The notes under the pieces were generated by a model. It was not told where the DNA came from. It saw nothing but the letters and a program-made list of their open reading frames with translations, and ran no database searches. Shown here one piece after another: positions 10,070 to 22,344 of a stretch of DNA of 64,000 bases (positions are counted from its first letter, which is position 1; each line of letters opens with the position of its first letter). The position numbers and the translations under genes are program-made. Source of the DNA: Saccopteryx bilineata (lineage: Eukaryota > Chordata > Mammalia > Chiroptera > Emballonuridae); NCBI RefSeq assembly GCF_036850765.1, contig NC_089494.1, positions 55,321,809 through 55,385,808 of the forward strand. Reading direction: 5' to 3'.

Positions 10070-11450
10070 GACCAAATTAGGTAGTCCATTAATTCCATTT
10101 TATTGCCGGATCATTCTGTTTCCATACTTGAATCTGTGTATAGCTTTTGTCTTCAGGTTTTCCCTTGCCATTTCCTGAAAAATCCCTTTGTATCTCTGAT
10201 TTGTAGGAGGATCCCGTTACCTGAATCCTAAAACTTTTTCTTTCTTGGTGAAGTATATTCTTTAGCTTACTAAAAATGGGTTCACACACGCAAAATTTTA
10301 GATGTCTGAAAATGTCTTTATTCTACTCTCACACTTTCTTTCTGTCACATGGGTTAAAAAGTCTAGGTCAGAAATCAGTTTCCTGAGAATTTTGAAGGTT
10401 TTGTTTCAATTCTTGATTTTGAGATGTCTGGTGCTATTTTATTTCGTATGTCTTCAGATTTTTGGTAGTACATGGCCAGACCAAATGTTGACTTAATGAG
10501 AAATGGGAAACAGAAAATAGAAGTGTGGGATTGTGACTTAGCAAGACCTCCATCATGTGATTATTCATTATGGACCCTTGAGTGCTAATGTTGCCCTATC
10601 TGACACAGTGTTGAAACATCAAATGAGCTCTTTTTTCCTGGTTACTCCTTACCCATCATGGACTCACTTGACTGCAATGCTTCCAGTGAACCTCTGAGAA
10701 GAGCTAATGGATTCATATGTGCTTACTTATATGCTTTCCATGTATATGATATATAGTATTATATATGTTTTCACAGCTTATTTACTGGTTAGTTCAAGAA
10801 ATAAAGTGAGGGTAACCTTAAATTATGAGTCATCGTCCTTGCCAATCTCTGAAGTTGGATCAATTTTTTGTGATCTGGCTGTTATGAGTTTCTCTTATTC
10901 CCTGCATTCTGAAATTACAAAGTACTTTATCTTAAAGCTTCTCTCTACCATATTCTCCCCACAAGAATTTGTTGGATTCTGTCAAAATAGAAGCTAATGT
11001 TCTTCAATTCTGGAAGACAGTTTTATAGTCTTGTATTATTTCTTTCATAATTTCTGCCCTTGCAATTTCTATGTTCTTTCATTTTTACCTCTTCCTAGTC
11101 TTTCTGGATTAATTCTCTAACCTTTACTCATGTCCAGAATTTTTTATTTTAATCTAGAGTTTGGGAGAGTCTTTGACCTTATTTTCCAAATCTCATATTG
11201 ATATTTTAGTTTGGATAGCATGTTTTTCATTACCCAATGAATTGCTCTTCCCAGATAGTTTCTTAAATTCTTTTTTCATTTTTTGTATGCAACATCATCT
11301 TCTACATTTGAAGTAATCAGTTAGAGGATTTTCTAAGACATTTTCTTCTGTTGCCTGCTCTGTTTCTGTTTTCTATGAATGACTGTGTTTATCTGTTCTT
11401 AGTTTTTCATGTTATAAACATTGCTTAATTACCTGGTTATTCTTGATTAT
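10070..11450 (-). mobile_element. Possible ancient L1M-type sequence
   Basis: The T-rich plus strand has the order of motifs seen in antisense L1M copies: 'gaaaatgtctttattctactctcac', 'taatttctgcccttgc', 'gcatgtttttcattacccaatgaattg'. Divergence is high and edges are approximate. Parts may be unique DNA. Confidence 0.35.
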
Positions 11451-12419
11451 CAACCAAATTGAAGAGTAAGGCATGAAAAAGCTGATTAGAAACTATGCAT
11501 ACATGGATGTGACTTGTTGGCTGGTGAGCTTTCAGCAACATGATTGTGTAGAGACAGTTCTTTAGGAATCCATAAATGTCAGTATCTGTGAGCTATTTAT
11601 CTAGAGCTGATCAGTTCCTCTAGAATTGAATACTCCTATCTTCTGCCTGGTGATTATTCTATAATATCCATTTCAGCCTGCACTCTGGGAGCTGAATAAA
11701 ACAAAGAGGCATAGGGTTCTCAAAATCCCCCATGTACTTTCTTACTAACTCTTCTTATTATCAGTGCAATGCCTCATTCCTGATCTCTGCTGTGTCTGGT
11801 GTTTCTGAGTCTAGAGACTTAATTGGTTCAAGTTTCTCTAGATGATATTTTTCTGGTTTCATCTGAAAACAGAAAGAGGCCACATTATCTGGTAGTTCTA
11901 TGTGCATGGGGTAAAGAAGTGGTATCTGGGTTGTCCAACAACTTTTTATACAGATTATCACACAATTGTGCTTTCAGCTCTTTACCTTTCTCTTATTTTA
12001 TGATATAATTCCTGCAACTTTCTGGATTTCTGCAGGAACAAATTAACCTAATTTCTTTGGAATTTCTATGAAAGGTCTTTAAGCTAATAGTAATCCCTCC
12101 TTTGCTAAAATACATTCTACACATTTGGTATACTTTCAATCTCCTACCCATTGGTTTAACTCTCTGGTCTACTATTGATTCATGGCCTATTCTCTTTGCT
12201 CTTTGTTCTTGGGTGTTTATATATTTTGAAGGAGAGGTTGGGGACTGGAGAAGAGGTGAATGAATATACTTTACGCCATGTTAAACAAAAAAAATCATCT
12301 TCATATTATTTAACTTTATTTGTCACCACAAATTGTATGTGCGTAGGTAAAAAAGATCACAAAGGAAAAATACTAGTGCTGATGAACAGTTTTTTTAATG
12401 GAGTGATAGCTTAGCTTAT
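11451..12419. other. Unique DNA
   Basis: No repeat, exon or RNA gene is recognised. The open frames seen here are short and show no domain. Confidence 0.45.
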
Positions 12420-13160
12420 ATCTGATAAATGAGTAGAAACTAAATCCATTGAAAGTAAGGCAGTGAGCATGGTAGAAAGTACACAGGCCAGCGAGTAGCA
12501 TAAGCACATACTCTACAATGCAGGAGAGAGAATGGCACATTTGAAAACCTGAATAAAGTCTGCATGGAAGACAGAGAGGAGAGTCCACCTTAAGATCAGG
12601 TTAGAGAACCAAACGGGAGTTAGATCATGAATGACACTGAACACTTGTTTAGAAATGTGGTCTTAATTCTGATGACCTTTGAAAGATTTAAGCAAGGAAG
12701 TTACATGATACGATTCATTTTACAAAAATCATTCCAGATGCCGTATGGGGAATGAACTGGTAGGAGACAAAAATCAATGTGGGGAAATAATATAATACAA
12801 TGGTCTATAGGAAAATAGTAATGAGGGCCAGTGTAGTGAGAGGCAACATGAGGACAACTGGATAAATTTAAGAGCTTTTCAACAGTAAAATGGGGTTACT
12901 AAAACTGGGAAATTTCTTATGACATGCAATGCGAGGTAGGCAGTCAAGGTGATTCCTGGTTTTCAGATTTGCATAACTAGATGGATATTGGTGCTACCTA
13001 TTGAGATAAGAAATACATGGGGAAGGCCAGGTTTGGGGCAAAGATTACAAATTGTTTGAGATAGTTTTAGTTTGGCAAATAAGGTATCTAAAATATGGTC
13101 TGGAACTCTGAAAAGAGTCCTAGATTGGAGAAACAAATTTATAGACTATGTAGATGTTAA
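12420..13160 (-). mobile_element. Ancient mammalian interspersed repeat, family unresolved
   Basis: Phrases such as 'tttaagcaaggaagttacatgata', 'caaaaatcattccagatgccgtatgg' and 'ggtgattcctggttttcag...gatattggtgctacctattgagataag' recur in many mammalian genomes as an old dispersed repeat. I cannot name the family with confidence. Confidence 0.4.
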
Positions 13161-13520
13161 TAAAATCACAGGTATGGGCCTGATAACCTCAGAAGAGAGG
13201 AGAGAGTGAAGACAGAAAATTATTATATTCTTTAAAAGGAAAAAGTCATTAGTACAAAACTTGTAATTCAATAAAAGTTGACATTATACAAGGATAATGT
13301 CTATAAACTTCTAGCCTCTACTATAGAGCCTGGCACATAGCAAAAATACATGTGACTGAATTGAACACAATAATAAAAACAACAGTGAATTGTAAAGCTC
13401 TTTAAATTCATCATTCTCAGTTGATTTGCAAAAGTTACCTTCATCAACCTTCTTTTCCTATCCAAATCTTACCCACTATTAATGATCATCAAATAGAAGA
13501 ATTGTTATAAAATCTGCTAG

Positions 13521-13710
13521 CCCTAACCAGGTAGCTTAGTTGACTGGAGCATCATCCTGATATACCAAGGTTGCAGGTTCAATCCCCGGTCAGGGCACAT
13601 ACAAGAATCAACCAATGAATGCATAAGTAAGTGAAACAACAAATAAATCTCTATCTCTCTTTCTCTTCCTCTCCTCTCTCTAAAAATCAATCAATAATTA
13701 AAAAAAAAAT
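13521..13710 (+). mobile_element. SINE family C (VES-like)
   Basis: A short tRNA-derived SINE: head 'ccctaaccaggtagcttag', box B 'ggttcaatcccc' near 13576, then 'caaccaatgaatgcataag', a CT-rich run (tctctctttctcttcc) and an A-rich tail. This resembles the VES-type SINE found widely in bats. Confidence 0.8.
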
Positions 13711-13815
13711 CCTGGTATGTCATTTCTAAAAAGTGCTATTATTCATATTTGAGGTTTCTACATGTTCCAGACTGAATATTGAATATATATGTATATTTGC
13801 CAAAGGTTACACAAA

Positions 13816-13839
13816 TACACACACACACACACACACACA
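13816..13839. repeat. (AC)n microsatellite
   Basis: About eleven uninterrupted AC units. Confidence 0.95.
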
Positions 13840-13841
13840 AT

Positions 13842-15950
13842 TTTAAAAAATATTCAGAGATAAAAGTTTCAGAACTTTCTGCAGGAGATTATATAACACT
13901 AACTGCCTTTATGATTAGTAAATTTCTTATACTAAACTAATGTTTTTAATGCAATCTTGCTTAAATCCATGGTGAATGTTTAAAATTGCTTGCCAGCACT
14001 TTCCTCAGTTCATTATTTCCACTTTTCAATGATCTGAAGACAGTTATTAATTTTTCCCTAGTGAACTTACATGGAGATTACATAGCTTCAAATGGACTCA
14101 TTGTGTACAACTTCTTTTCCATCTTATTATTTAATAAGTCCACTGCTGACCATTTCAGTTTTTATATATCCTTCTTAGTTTGTTTGGAAATATTTTTGAC
14201 AGTTAATTAAGTAATTATCCAGTACCAATGTTATCTTCTCATTTCTTTTCAAGTTTCCTAGGAATATTTAATAATTAGCATAATTAATTCATAAATTTTA
14301 AAGGTAAGATTTTCTTTGCTAAAATAAGTTTTGATTTTTTTTTTTGCTTCTCTATTCCTAAACTAAAATATTAGATAGAAGAGGGCTATAGTTTTTATGT
14401 TGTAAAAAATACATTGAATAAAAACTATACCTTCAAATAGCAATCTATAATGGAGGTTAATTAAAACTGTATTATTTTTCCCTTAGCTATCAGCAACTAG
14501 TTTGGGCATAGATTATTGGATTTATAATTAGATGTAATTTGACTTAATTAGTTTGCTATAGCTCTTAATTATGGTCTACCTTTTCCCATTATGGCCAGTG
14601 TAACAGGAGCTTAGGATAAACGCTGATGATCCCCTTGCCAGTGGGACTAGCTCTATCCCTTGGGTTATTTGTATGATAATGAGAATGAGATTTCAGGAGC
14701 TTCACAGACGCGGTCTAGGCATAAAACACTGTTTTGGCCCAGCTTCCTTTACTGCCTTTCAAATAAGGCAGCTTATTCTACCAAAAAAAAAAAGTTTCAT
14801 GTTAATTATTATTGTTTAAGTGTGGTTTTCTACTGGGCAGAGTCAATGGGAGACTTAGGTAAACAATTAAAAAAAAAAATAAGAAATCCAAGTCTTCATT
14901 TGAAGCTTCCTGAGATCTAAATATTGGTTTGATTTACCCAAATTTGCTTTGCTAAATAAAATAAGTCACATGTATAGTTTGAATCTGTTAGTTTGGGAAT
15001 TTCATGGTGCTGGTGCAGCCTCATCCCCAAAATTTATTCTTAACAGGGTTATACTATGAAAGAATATAGCACATACTGAAGCTAAAATAAAACAATCTTG
15101 GATAATGTTTCCTGTGAATACAGTCAAAGCGATGCCAATTTTCTAAGAAAACATTTTCAAAGGAGTTAGAGAAGATTGGTCCTTAGCTGTTGAATAATCA
15201 CTCGTGTTAAATATGAGGGCATAGATCCTCCTACATGCCACAACAATAGTATTGAAATTTAATAATACCCATACAGGAAATTTGGTCATTTGGTACGACT
15301 TCTCTTATTTTCAAACCAAGTAATTTTTAGTCTGTTTCATAATAGGCAATTACAGGTTACTCAAGGGACATGGGTCATGCAAATCACTTCATATTTCACT
15401 AAGTGACTGTTTCTTGTGTGTTTTGAGCTATTACCTTCATTACAGTAAGGAACATGAATCTAACTCATCTGTACTGTAATTGCTATAAATCAGGCATTCG
15501 TTTGCCATCATTATTGCCTAATATAAAGAGTTTTAATAATATTTAGAGGACATTGCAATAAAAGCAATCACTTATTGTATCTGCTTACAGGGTCACTGAA
15601 GGTTTTCAACAAAAGTCAATGTCATTTCCTAATCTTTTAATATTCATAAGGTAACATCACTTGCAAATGGTACATTGTGATTTATAAACATTTCCTGGCC
15701 AGGAACATAAAACTGTCATTATAGTTCCTTCCCAAGAAAAGCAGACAGACACTGTGGGGCAAATAGCAACACTGGGTATCAGAGTCCTATGTTCTTAACT
15801 GCATCTTGTTTTCATTGTCCATTGCTTTTGATCATACTACTTAAACTCATTCTTGACTATAAATTATGAAGGGTTTTTATCAGAGGCTTTCTGTAAAAGA
15901 AGATTTGCATTATTATTTTTTTATTTGATGTAAAATTTATATATATATAT
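13842..15950. other. Unique AT-rich DNA with possible conserved non-coding blocks
   Basis: No transposon, exon or RNA gene is recognised. Two blocks (14480-14660 and 15420-15600) are rich in homeodomain-like TAAT cores and free of repeats, giving them the look of conserved non-coding elements. That impression is compositional only. Confidence 0.35.
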
Positions 15951-15951
15951 A

Positions 15952-16245
15952 TTTTTAAATAAGAGGAGGGGAGGTAGAAAGACTCCTGCTTGCACCCTGA
16001 CCAGGATGCACCTGGCAACCCCCATCTGGGGCTGAGGCTTGAATCAGCCAAGCTATCATCAGTGCCTGAGGCCAATGCTCAGACCAACAAAGCCACTGGC
16101 TAGAAGAGGGAAAAAGAGAGAGAAAGGGCAAGGGAGGGGGAGGGAAGAAAATGGTTGCTTCTCATGTGTGTCCTGACCAGGAATCAAACCAAATACTTCC
16201 TCATGGCGGGCTGACACTCTATCCACTGAGTCAACTGGCCAGGCT
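15952..16245 (-). mobile_element. SINE family A, older diverged copy
   Basis: The head reads on the minus strand from 16245 (gcctggccagttgactcagt), with box B near 16185. The CT linker appears as purines at 16105-16150. The body is shortened relative to other A copies and the tail side merges with a TA-rich run at 15940-15955. Confidence 0.8.
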
Positions 16246-16302
16246 GGCATTAGTATTTTAAAGGAGATTATATTTTTCTTTCTTATGTCAGTAATAGTAG
16301 AA

Positions 16303-16505
16303 CCGGCTTGGTGTGGTAGACAGCTCCAGAGAAGAAGGCACAAGACCTGGGTTCAAATTCTATTTATAACACTTACTACATATATGACTTTTGACAAGCA
16401 AGTTAATCTATATAAGCATCTATTTTAATTTATGTAAAATGGGAATAATAATACTTGGTTTACCTATTCAAAGGATCTCTGCAAGGATTATGTGAAAGCC
16501 ACTTA
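16303..16505 (+). mobile_element. MIR SINE (ancient)
   Basis: 'gacctgggttcaaattctatttataacactta', 'ttatgtaaaatgggaataataatac' and 'ctgcaaggattatgtgaaa' follow the MIR order. Confidence 0.75.
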
Positions 16506-17721
16506 TAAGGTATAGGTCAATTCAACTATCAGTTAAAAACACAACCCTTTTTTGAGAAAGATAGAAATAATTTTCCTCCAGAAATCCCTTTGTAAAATTA
16601 TAAGGGATTGAAGAAATATATTACTTCATACTTATCTAGAAATATCCTAGAATCTCAGTTCTCCAGAACTTCTATCTACCTCACATATCATTGTTAAATT
16701 TTATGTATCACATCTCCAGACTTGGCTTGGGTACCTCCAATGATGAGCAACTAATTGCTCCTGACAGAAATATAGTAAACTATCATGATAGCTTTCCCTC
16801 ATTTGTTCTAAAATTGCTTTCACTTCAGGACAGGTAAAACAAATCCAGTGTCTCTCTTCACCAGTCTTTATGATATTTGAAAATAAGTGCATGTCTTCCC
16901 CAAGCCTTGTCTTTTTTATGTGAAATATTTCCAATTCTTTCAACAATTCTTTATTAAGCATGATTTCAAGTTACTGGTACATCTGGGTCAATATATTCTA
17001 GCCACTCCACTCTCTGAAAAGGTATTGCATATCTACTATGTTGTGAGAGAGGTGCATGGTGCCAGAAACACAAAGCTGCATAAGGTGAAACGAGCACACT
17101 CAAGAACTCCTACCCTAGCCAAGCCAAGCTTTATGTTTAAAACTATCTATAGAATAACACAGTCAACTGAATGTATTGAACACATACTGCGTACAAAGCT
17201 CTTTGCCATGGCTGGAAGTTCGCAGTAAGTCAGGCAGGAATGGTTTCTTTCTTCATCGAGTTTTCATTTTTATTGGGAATAAAGACAGATAAAGAGTCAT
17301 TTCTAAATAGTTTATTGGGTGAAGGAGGAAAGAGTATTTAAAAAGAAGTGCATTATGTCTAAAGTCACAGACCATTTCTATCTTGTCCCCTTGTGAGTCG
17401 CTAGTACCTAGCAAAGTGCTTAGGACATAGTATGCATTTTGCAAATACTTTGAATAATAAAAGGACCAGCAAGCAGGTGAGATTATCTAGAAGAGCATGT
17501 GGCATAAGGAGGAAGTGAGACTAGAAAAGTAAAATGGGTCTTGCAGTAGATATTGTTAAAGATGCCCATATCCCTTTATTAGCTCCTTCAGATTTTTCTC
17601 AAATACTACTGAGGCCACATTGCCTGCACCTGAAGCAAACCAGAGGTGCTGGGAAATTACCCCTCCCTTACCACTCCATGCAGCCCTCAACCAGACCTGT
17701 AAGAGTGGGTATATAAATATC
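16506..17721. other. Unique DNA
   Basis: No gene is recognised. Near 17160-17220 'gtattgaacacatactgcgtacaaagctctttgccatgg' resembles an old MIR/L2-type dispersed phrase, too short to assign. Confidence 0.4.
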
Positions 17722-17729
17722 CCCACTCC
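17722..17729. repeat. 8-bp target duplication, left
   Basis: cccactcc, identical to 18234-18241. Confidence 0.9.
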
Positions 17730-18233
17730 CATTGGTGAGATTCAAATAATTTAACAAATGATTCTCTGCCCTAATGACCATTTTAGGTATAAAAAAACAA
17801 TATCCCAGTAAGGTAGTTTATTATTTCATGCATTTTAATACTTAAATAAGAACAATAAAAGAGGTATACAAAACTAGATTATGTTATAAAAAAGTTTTAA
17901 AATATTAAATAATACCTAACAAAAAACAATAAAACTTTTATTTAAGATATTTCCAAAATATTTCTGGATTGGCATCCTCACTTGCAATTTTTTTCATCTA
18001 TGGATGGAATTAATATTACCATGGGCACTTAGAATACACTGTTGCACAGACAAACATTAAAAAAGAGTAAGGAATGTCAATTTGTGATTTCCACATTGGG
18101 CAGCTGTCCAGGTGTGCACCATAGAGAGAACCCTGATTACAGGTGCCATTTTAACAACTGGTTTGGCGAACTCAACCAAAAATTACGCATTGGTTCTGCT
18201 GAACTGAAGTGAACTGGCTGAATGCCACCACTG
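17730..18233. mobile_element. Non-autonomous hAT transposon
   Basis: The left end reads cattggtgagattca and the right end tgaatgccaccactg; the inverted ends agree apart from a few changes. Perfect 8-bp duplications flank it, as hAT transposases produce. Its left ~250 bp reads toward a sequence seen near the right end of the long hAT at 35124-40846 (ctctgccctaatgaccatttt against the reverse of aaagtggtcattagggcagag). Its right part is the reverse of that element's left end (accggttg.., ttgggcagctg.., gtgatttccacattggg). It is therefore an internal-deletion derivative of the same hAT family, inserted in the opposite orientation. It has no coding capacity. Confidence 0.92.
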
Positions 18234-18241
18234 CCCACTCC
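18234..18241. repeat. 8-bp target duplication, right
   Basis: cccactcc, identical to 17722-17729. Confidence 0.9.
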
Positions 18242-19680
18242 CTTGCTCCCCTGGCAGGACAGTTCTGTGGCACATGTTCTACCATGATCCCCATATTTTT
18301 CTCAGTGAACTAAGTTTCAGTTGCCTTCAGTGGTGACTACCTTGATAACATATCCTTTAATGGCTGATTTCTTTTGTGCATCTCGTGTCCCCGCTTCTCT
18401 ACCAGTGCTTCCTTCTCAACCCAATGACCGGCCTAAATCCTGGTTTTTGTGTCTAGCTTTAGAGAGCTCATGCTAACACAGGGCCACATAATAGAACTTC
18501 TTATAAACCTCATTTACGTGTCTAAAGTCTATCAAAATACAATGTGCGAGTGCTTATTAGCTGTATAATTAAAGTATTGGGAGGACTTTCTATAGCATTT
18601 TCAGAACTTTTATTTAGCCTTGGCTGGGCTTTGGGTGGAGCCTTACTCCCTGCCCAACACTCATGACAGGAAAGGGGATAAGAGCTCGCTTCTAGTATCC
18701 TCCCTGAATAACAGTTACATCGTAACTGAAGTCACGGGTCTTTTTTTAAAACCTGTATACAGGTTTGGAATAAAACAAGGATATTGCTGACATCCTGACT
18801 TCCTGCAAAGGTCTTTCAACTTGATGGCCAGAATGTACTGAGCACTCTAGCAATACTTAGAGCTTGTTCTGGGACTCCTGAACAGTCCCATACACATGAA
18901 CTGAGACTGATACCCAGGCCATGAGCACATGCAGGCTACTCTGGACACTGATTTCAAAAGGATACGTCTGGACGCTACTATAGTAACTATTTTAGACACA
19001 CTGGCAGACATGACCTGTCTGCTCGGGAGCTTCTTTCCTAACAGGCGGGTCACAATCCTAATATACTGATTCTCAGAGAGATACCATTCCAGAACTATCA
19101 CCCTAGATGGGAAACTGACCTTAGTGCACTGTGGATCACCCAGTCCCTCTGACCAATCCCGGTACTCCAGGTATGCTAGGGAGACCATTTGTAGGGCCCA
19201 AAGTACTATCTTCTATCTAGCCATATGCTGTGCTTCTATCTTATAAAACATTGGTTCTCCAAAGATCAAGAGACTATTATTTCCAACTTATAACTCCAGG
19301 TAATGAATGTACTGGCATCTAATGATTATACCACCATCACATACTCTTAATTTGTAATTAATAGCAATGACCTGAGACTTTTTGATTGTGACTGATGATG
19401 AGAATCTTATGTGTTTCTTAGTATTTCTTTTTTATTCATTCTAAATTTAATCTCAGCATGAAAAGAAAATGTAATATAAAAAGTTCCTCTCTTTTTAACT
19501 TAATGTCACACATAAATATATAAGAATTCTAATTGCTTCTGAGATTGTCACAAAGACAGATTTTTTTCAAAAAAAATCACTTTTTACTTCCTAATATCTG
19601 CATTTAGTTATGGTCACCTATAAGTTGTTCTCTCAAGAGTATAATCATTGTATTTAAGAAGAACATATTTCATCAACTTA
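18242..19680. other. Unique DNA
   Basis: Nothing recognisable is present. A 113-residue minus-strand open frame at 18847-19188 shows no domain or composition that suggests a gene. Confidence 0.45.
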
Positions 19681-19696
19681 AAATTAAATATTTAGG

Positions 19697-20050
19697 TCCT
19701 GGCCGGTTGGCTCAGTGGTAGAGCGTAGGCCTGGCGTGTGGAAGTCTGGGGTTCGATTACCCGCCAGGGCACACAGGAGAGGCGCCCATCTGCTTCTCCA
19801 CCCCTCCCCCTCTCCTTCCTCTCTGTCTCTCTCTTCCCCTCCCGCAGCGAGGCTCCATTAGAGCAAAAGATGGCCCGGGCGCTGGGGATGGCTCCTTGGC
19901 CTCTGCCCCAGGCGCTTGAGTGGCTCTGGTCACGACAGAGCGACACCCCAGATGGGCAGAGCATCGCCCCCTGGTGGGCATGCCGGGTGGATCCCGGTCG
20001 GGCGCATGCGGGAGTCTGTCTGCCTCCCCGTTTCCAGGTTCAGAAAAAAA
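19697..20050 (+). mobile_element. SINE family A, young copy
   Basis: A nearly complete copy: head tcctggccggttggctcagt, box B near 19751, CT linker 19798-19845, body (gctccattagagcaaaagat, ccctggtgggcatgccgggt), end 'gtttccaggttcag' and an A tail. The flanks aattaaatatttag (19682-19695) and aattaatatttag (20051-20063) form a target duplication with one base lost, as L1-driven insertion makes. Confidence 0.95.
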
Positions 20051-20063
20051 AATTAATATTTAG

Positions 20064-20600
20064 ATATATATGAATAAATATCCAAGTATGATAGGTGCTA
20101 GGAAAAACTTTACAACACTGGGGAGAGTCATGAAATAAAATTTTCACTAAAAATTTGACAAATATTTACAATTTGATAATGTATATCTCAATCTAGGGTT
20201 GATGAAACAATTTTTACAGCTATACACTAATTAACTAATCTCACATTTGTAAATTTACACTAAAAATGATAAAGGAATATGCAATAATTTGACTACAAGG
20301 AAGTTCATAGCATTCTTATTTATATTGTCAAAAATTGGAAAAACCCTACATATTTAGTTACATAGAATGATAAAATTAATATCTAAAGTCGCTATCAACA
20401 CTCATTTTAGCTATTAAGAATGAAATTGTAGATACTTATTAATATTAGAAAAAAATTTTTACTTCTTAAAAAATAGGTTACAAGATAGTATATAAAGTGA
20501 GTTAAAATTTTTAATAAAATACACTTAGCTATATATATAAGACATAGTTATAAGGACAGACACTGAAAGAGTAATGTGGCTAATCTTGGTGTGGTGGATA
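20064..20600. other. Unique AT-rich DNA
   Basis: No feature is recognised. Confidence 0.45.
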
Positions 20601-20853
20601 TTATGAGTGGTTTGGTTTTTTAAATTTAATTTATTGTATTTACATATATTCTATTATCACCCCGAATGCATTCCCCCTTCCCCGTATTCCCCTCAACATC
20701 TCCCTTGCCCTCCTCCTGACAGCACCCTCCCCCCCTTCCCTTCAGGTTTATCCCATCCTATCATCCCCTTTCCCTCTGTCCTCTTTTCCTCTGTTCCCTT
20801 TGACCCTTCCCCTGTCTCAATTCCTTTCCTCAGTTCACATTTATGAGTGGTTT
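20601..20853 (-). mobile_element. 5'-truncated LINE-1 3' end with target duplication
   Basis: The insert 20614-20840 is flanked by ttatgagtggttt at 20601-20613 and 20841-20853. Its plus-strand left side is T-rich (the tail) and its right side, reversed, starts 'atgtgaactgaggaaagg'. That resembles the 3'UTR start of LINE-1 copy 2 near 29526 (atgaactgagcaatgaaaca). The rest is a purine-rich 3'UTR seen as C/T-rich on the plus strand. Confidence 0.8.
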
Positions 20854-21655
20854 TTGAAGTTTTTCTTCACTTTTATTTTTTTTTAAATAATGAAGGCCAC
20901 ACTTACTAATCTACAGATATAAAAGTGTCTTTAATACTGCATGAAGGGGTAAAATTTTATCTTGGAGGTAACAGAAAAATATCCCAGGTTTTTAAAGAAG
21001 GGAAACAAAATTATCAGCTAAATAGTTGGGAAGATAACAATTGGTACCAAAGTTTGTTTTATACAAGAAATTGTGTTTCTTTTTAATTAAAAAAAGGGGA
21101 CATGGATCAACTATTTGAAACTGGCAGATGAGGTCTTGAAGACACAGACTGAAAAGGATAACTAAACAAAATAGAAGCAGAACCACTCTGTATAGTGTTA
21201 GGAATGTGAAGGTCAGCAAGATTATAAAAGAGAGGTGAATAGGAAAAATAGAAGGATGGAGGGAAGGAGAGAGGGAGGGAAGGAGGGAAAGAGAGATAGA
21301 GACATATTAGAGAATATGGCAGAAGATTAGAATTGAATATAATCATTCCCAGTGGTGGAAAAGCTGAAGTAATTTTAAGTATATATCTAATATTTATGAA
21401 ACATCTGATATTGCCTTCTTAGTTGGTTGCAGTTCCATGATGTAAACCAGCTCCATTACCTGATACCTTCAGTAAAGTCCAACAGTTCATACAGCTCAGT
21501 ATAGAAGTGTTCAAAGGATAAAGTGTTGAAGCAATAAAGGGAGGTAGATCTGACTCAGGCAGATCTGAATCATTGCTCTGTTTTTCAATTTCTATGGGAG
21601 CTTGGGCAAACTTTTTAATGAGCTGCACTTTTCTAAGTTAACATTTAATAATTGC
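20854..21655. other. Unique DNA with a purine tract
   Basis: A G/A-only microsatellite-like tract (ggagggaaggagagagggag) lies at about 21252-21300. No other feature is recognised. Confidence 0.5.
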
Positions 21656-21659
21656 TTTT

Positions 21660-21860
21660 AAAAATGCTAAGCATGTCATGTGCTGGGTAGTAGCCTAGCA
21701 TGTTTTACAGGAATTTATTCCTTTAATCTTCAGGATAACTGCAGGAAGGTATGAACTATTTTATTTATAACCTATGTATCTCAGGTAAGAAAACTAAGGT
21801 GCACACTAAAGTTAAATAACTTATTTGAGATCACTCAGCTTGAAAGAACTAGAATTTTAA
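21660..21860 (-). mobile_element. MIR-like fragment
   Basis: 'atgtgctgggtagtagcctagcatgttttacaggaatttattcc' and 'aaaactaaggtgcacac...ttgagatcactcagctt' follow the antisense MIR pattern. It is strongly diverged. Confidence 0.55.
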
Positions 21861-22344
21861 GTATTCTAATTCTAGAGCATGTACTTACATCCACCTATGT
21901 TATACTGCTCTTTAGAAGTTGGTTTCAGGGTTGGAAAAACTTAAAAAGATAACATGTGTTAACACCAAACATAGTGACTAACAGATGCTCAGCAAATTTT
22001 AGTAATATTTTATCTTTTTCCTGAATTTTCTCTATCGCTATAAAACTTGCTCATAAAGAGGTAAAAAAAAATTTTGTCAAATGTCTTCAAGCTTTAAGAC
22101 AAAATTTCTTTTTAAATATTCCTGATGAAGAAATAAAAGAATTCTGTGAAACAAGGCAAAAGAGATTAGATACATCTTATTCTCTTCAAATAAACTCTAC
22201 GCTCTTTTCTATTCCATTCTAGGATTTTATTTAAGATGAAGGGCAAGGTCATCTCTCTGTAGCCTCTTGAGTTTTAATTTATACATTTATCAAAGTAGAG
22301 TAACATACCTTATTTCATTTTCTCCCCATAGCAAGATCAATAAG

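Noticed and set aside
19697..19770. tRNA gene signal (box A and box B)
   Set aside because: It is the tRNA-derived head of a SINE, followed by the SINE body and tail. The same holds for every other SINE head listed.
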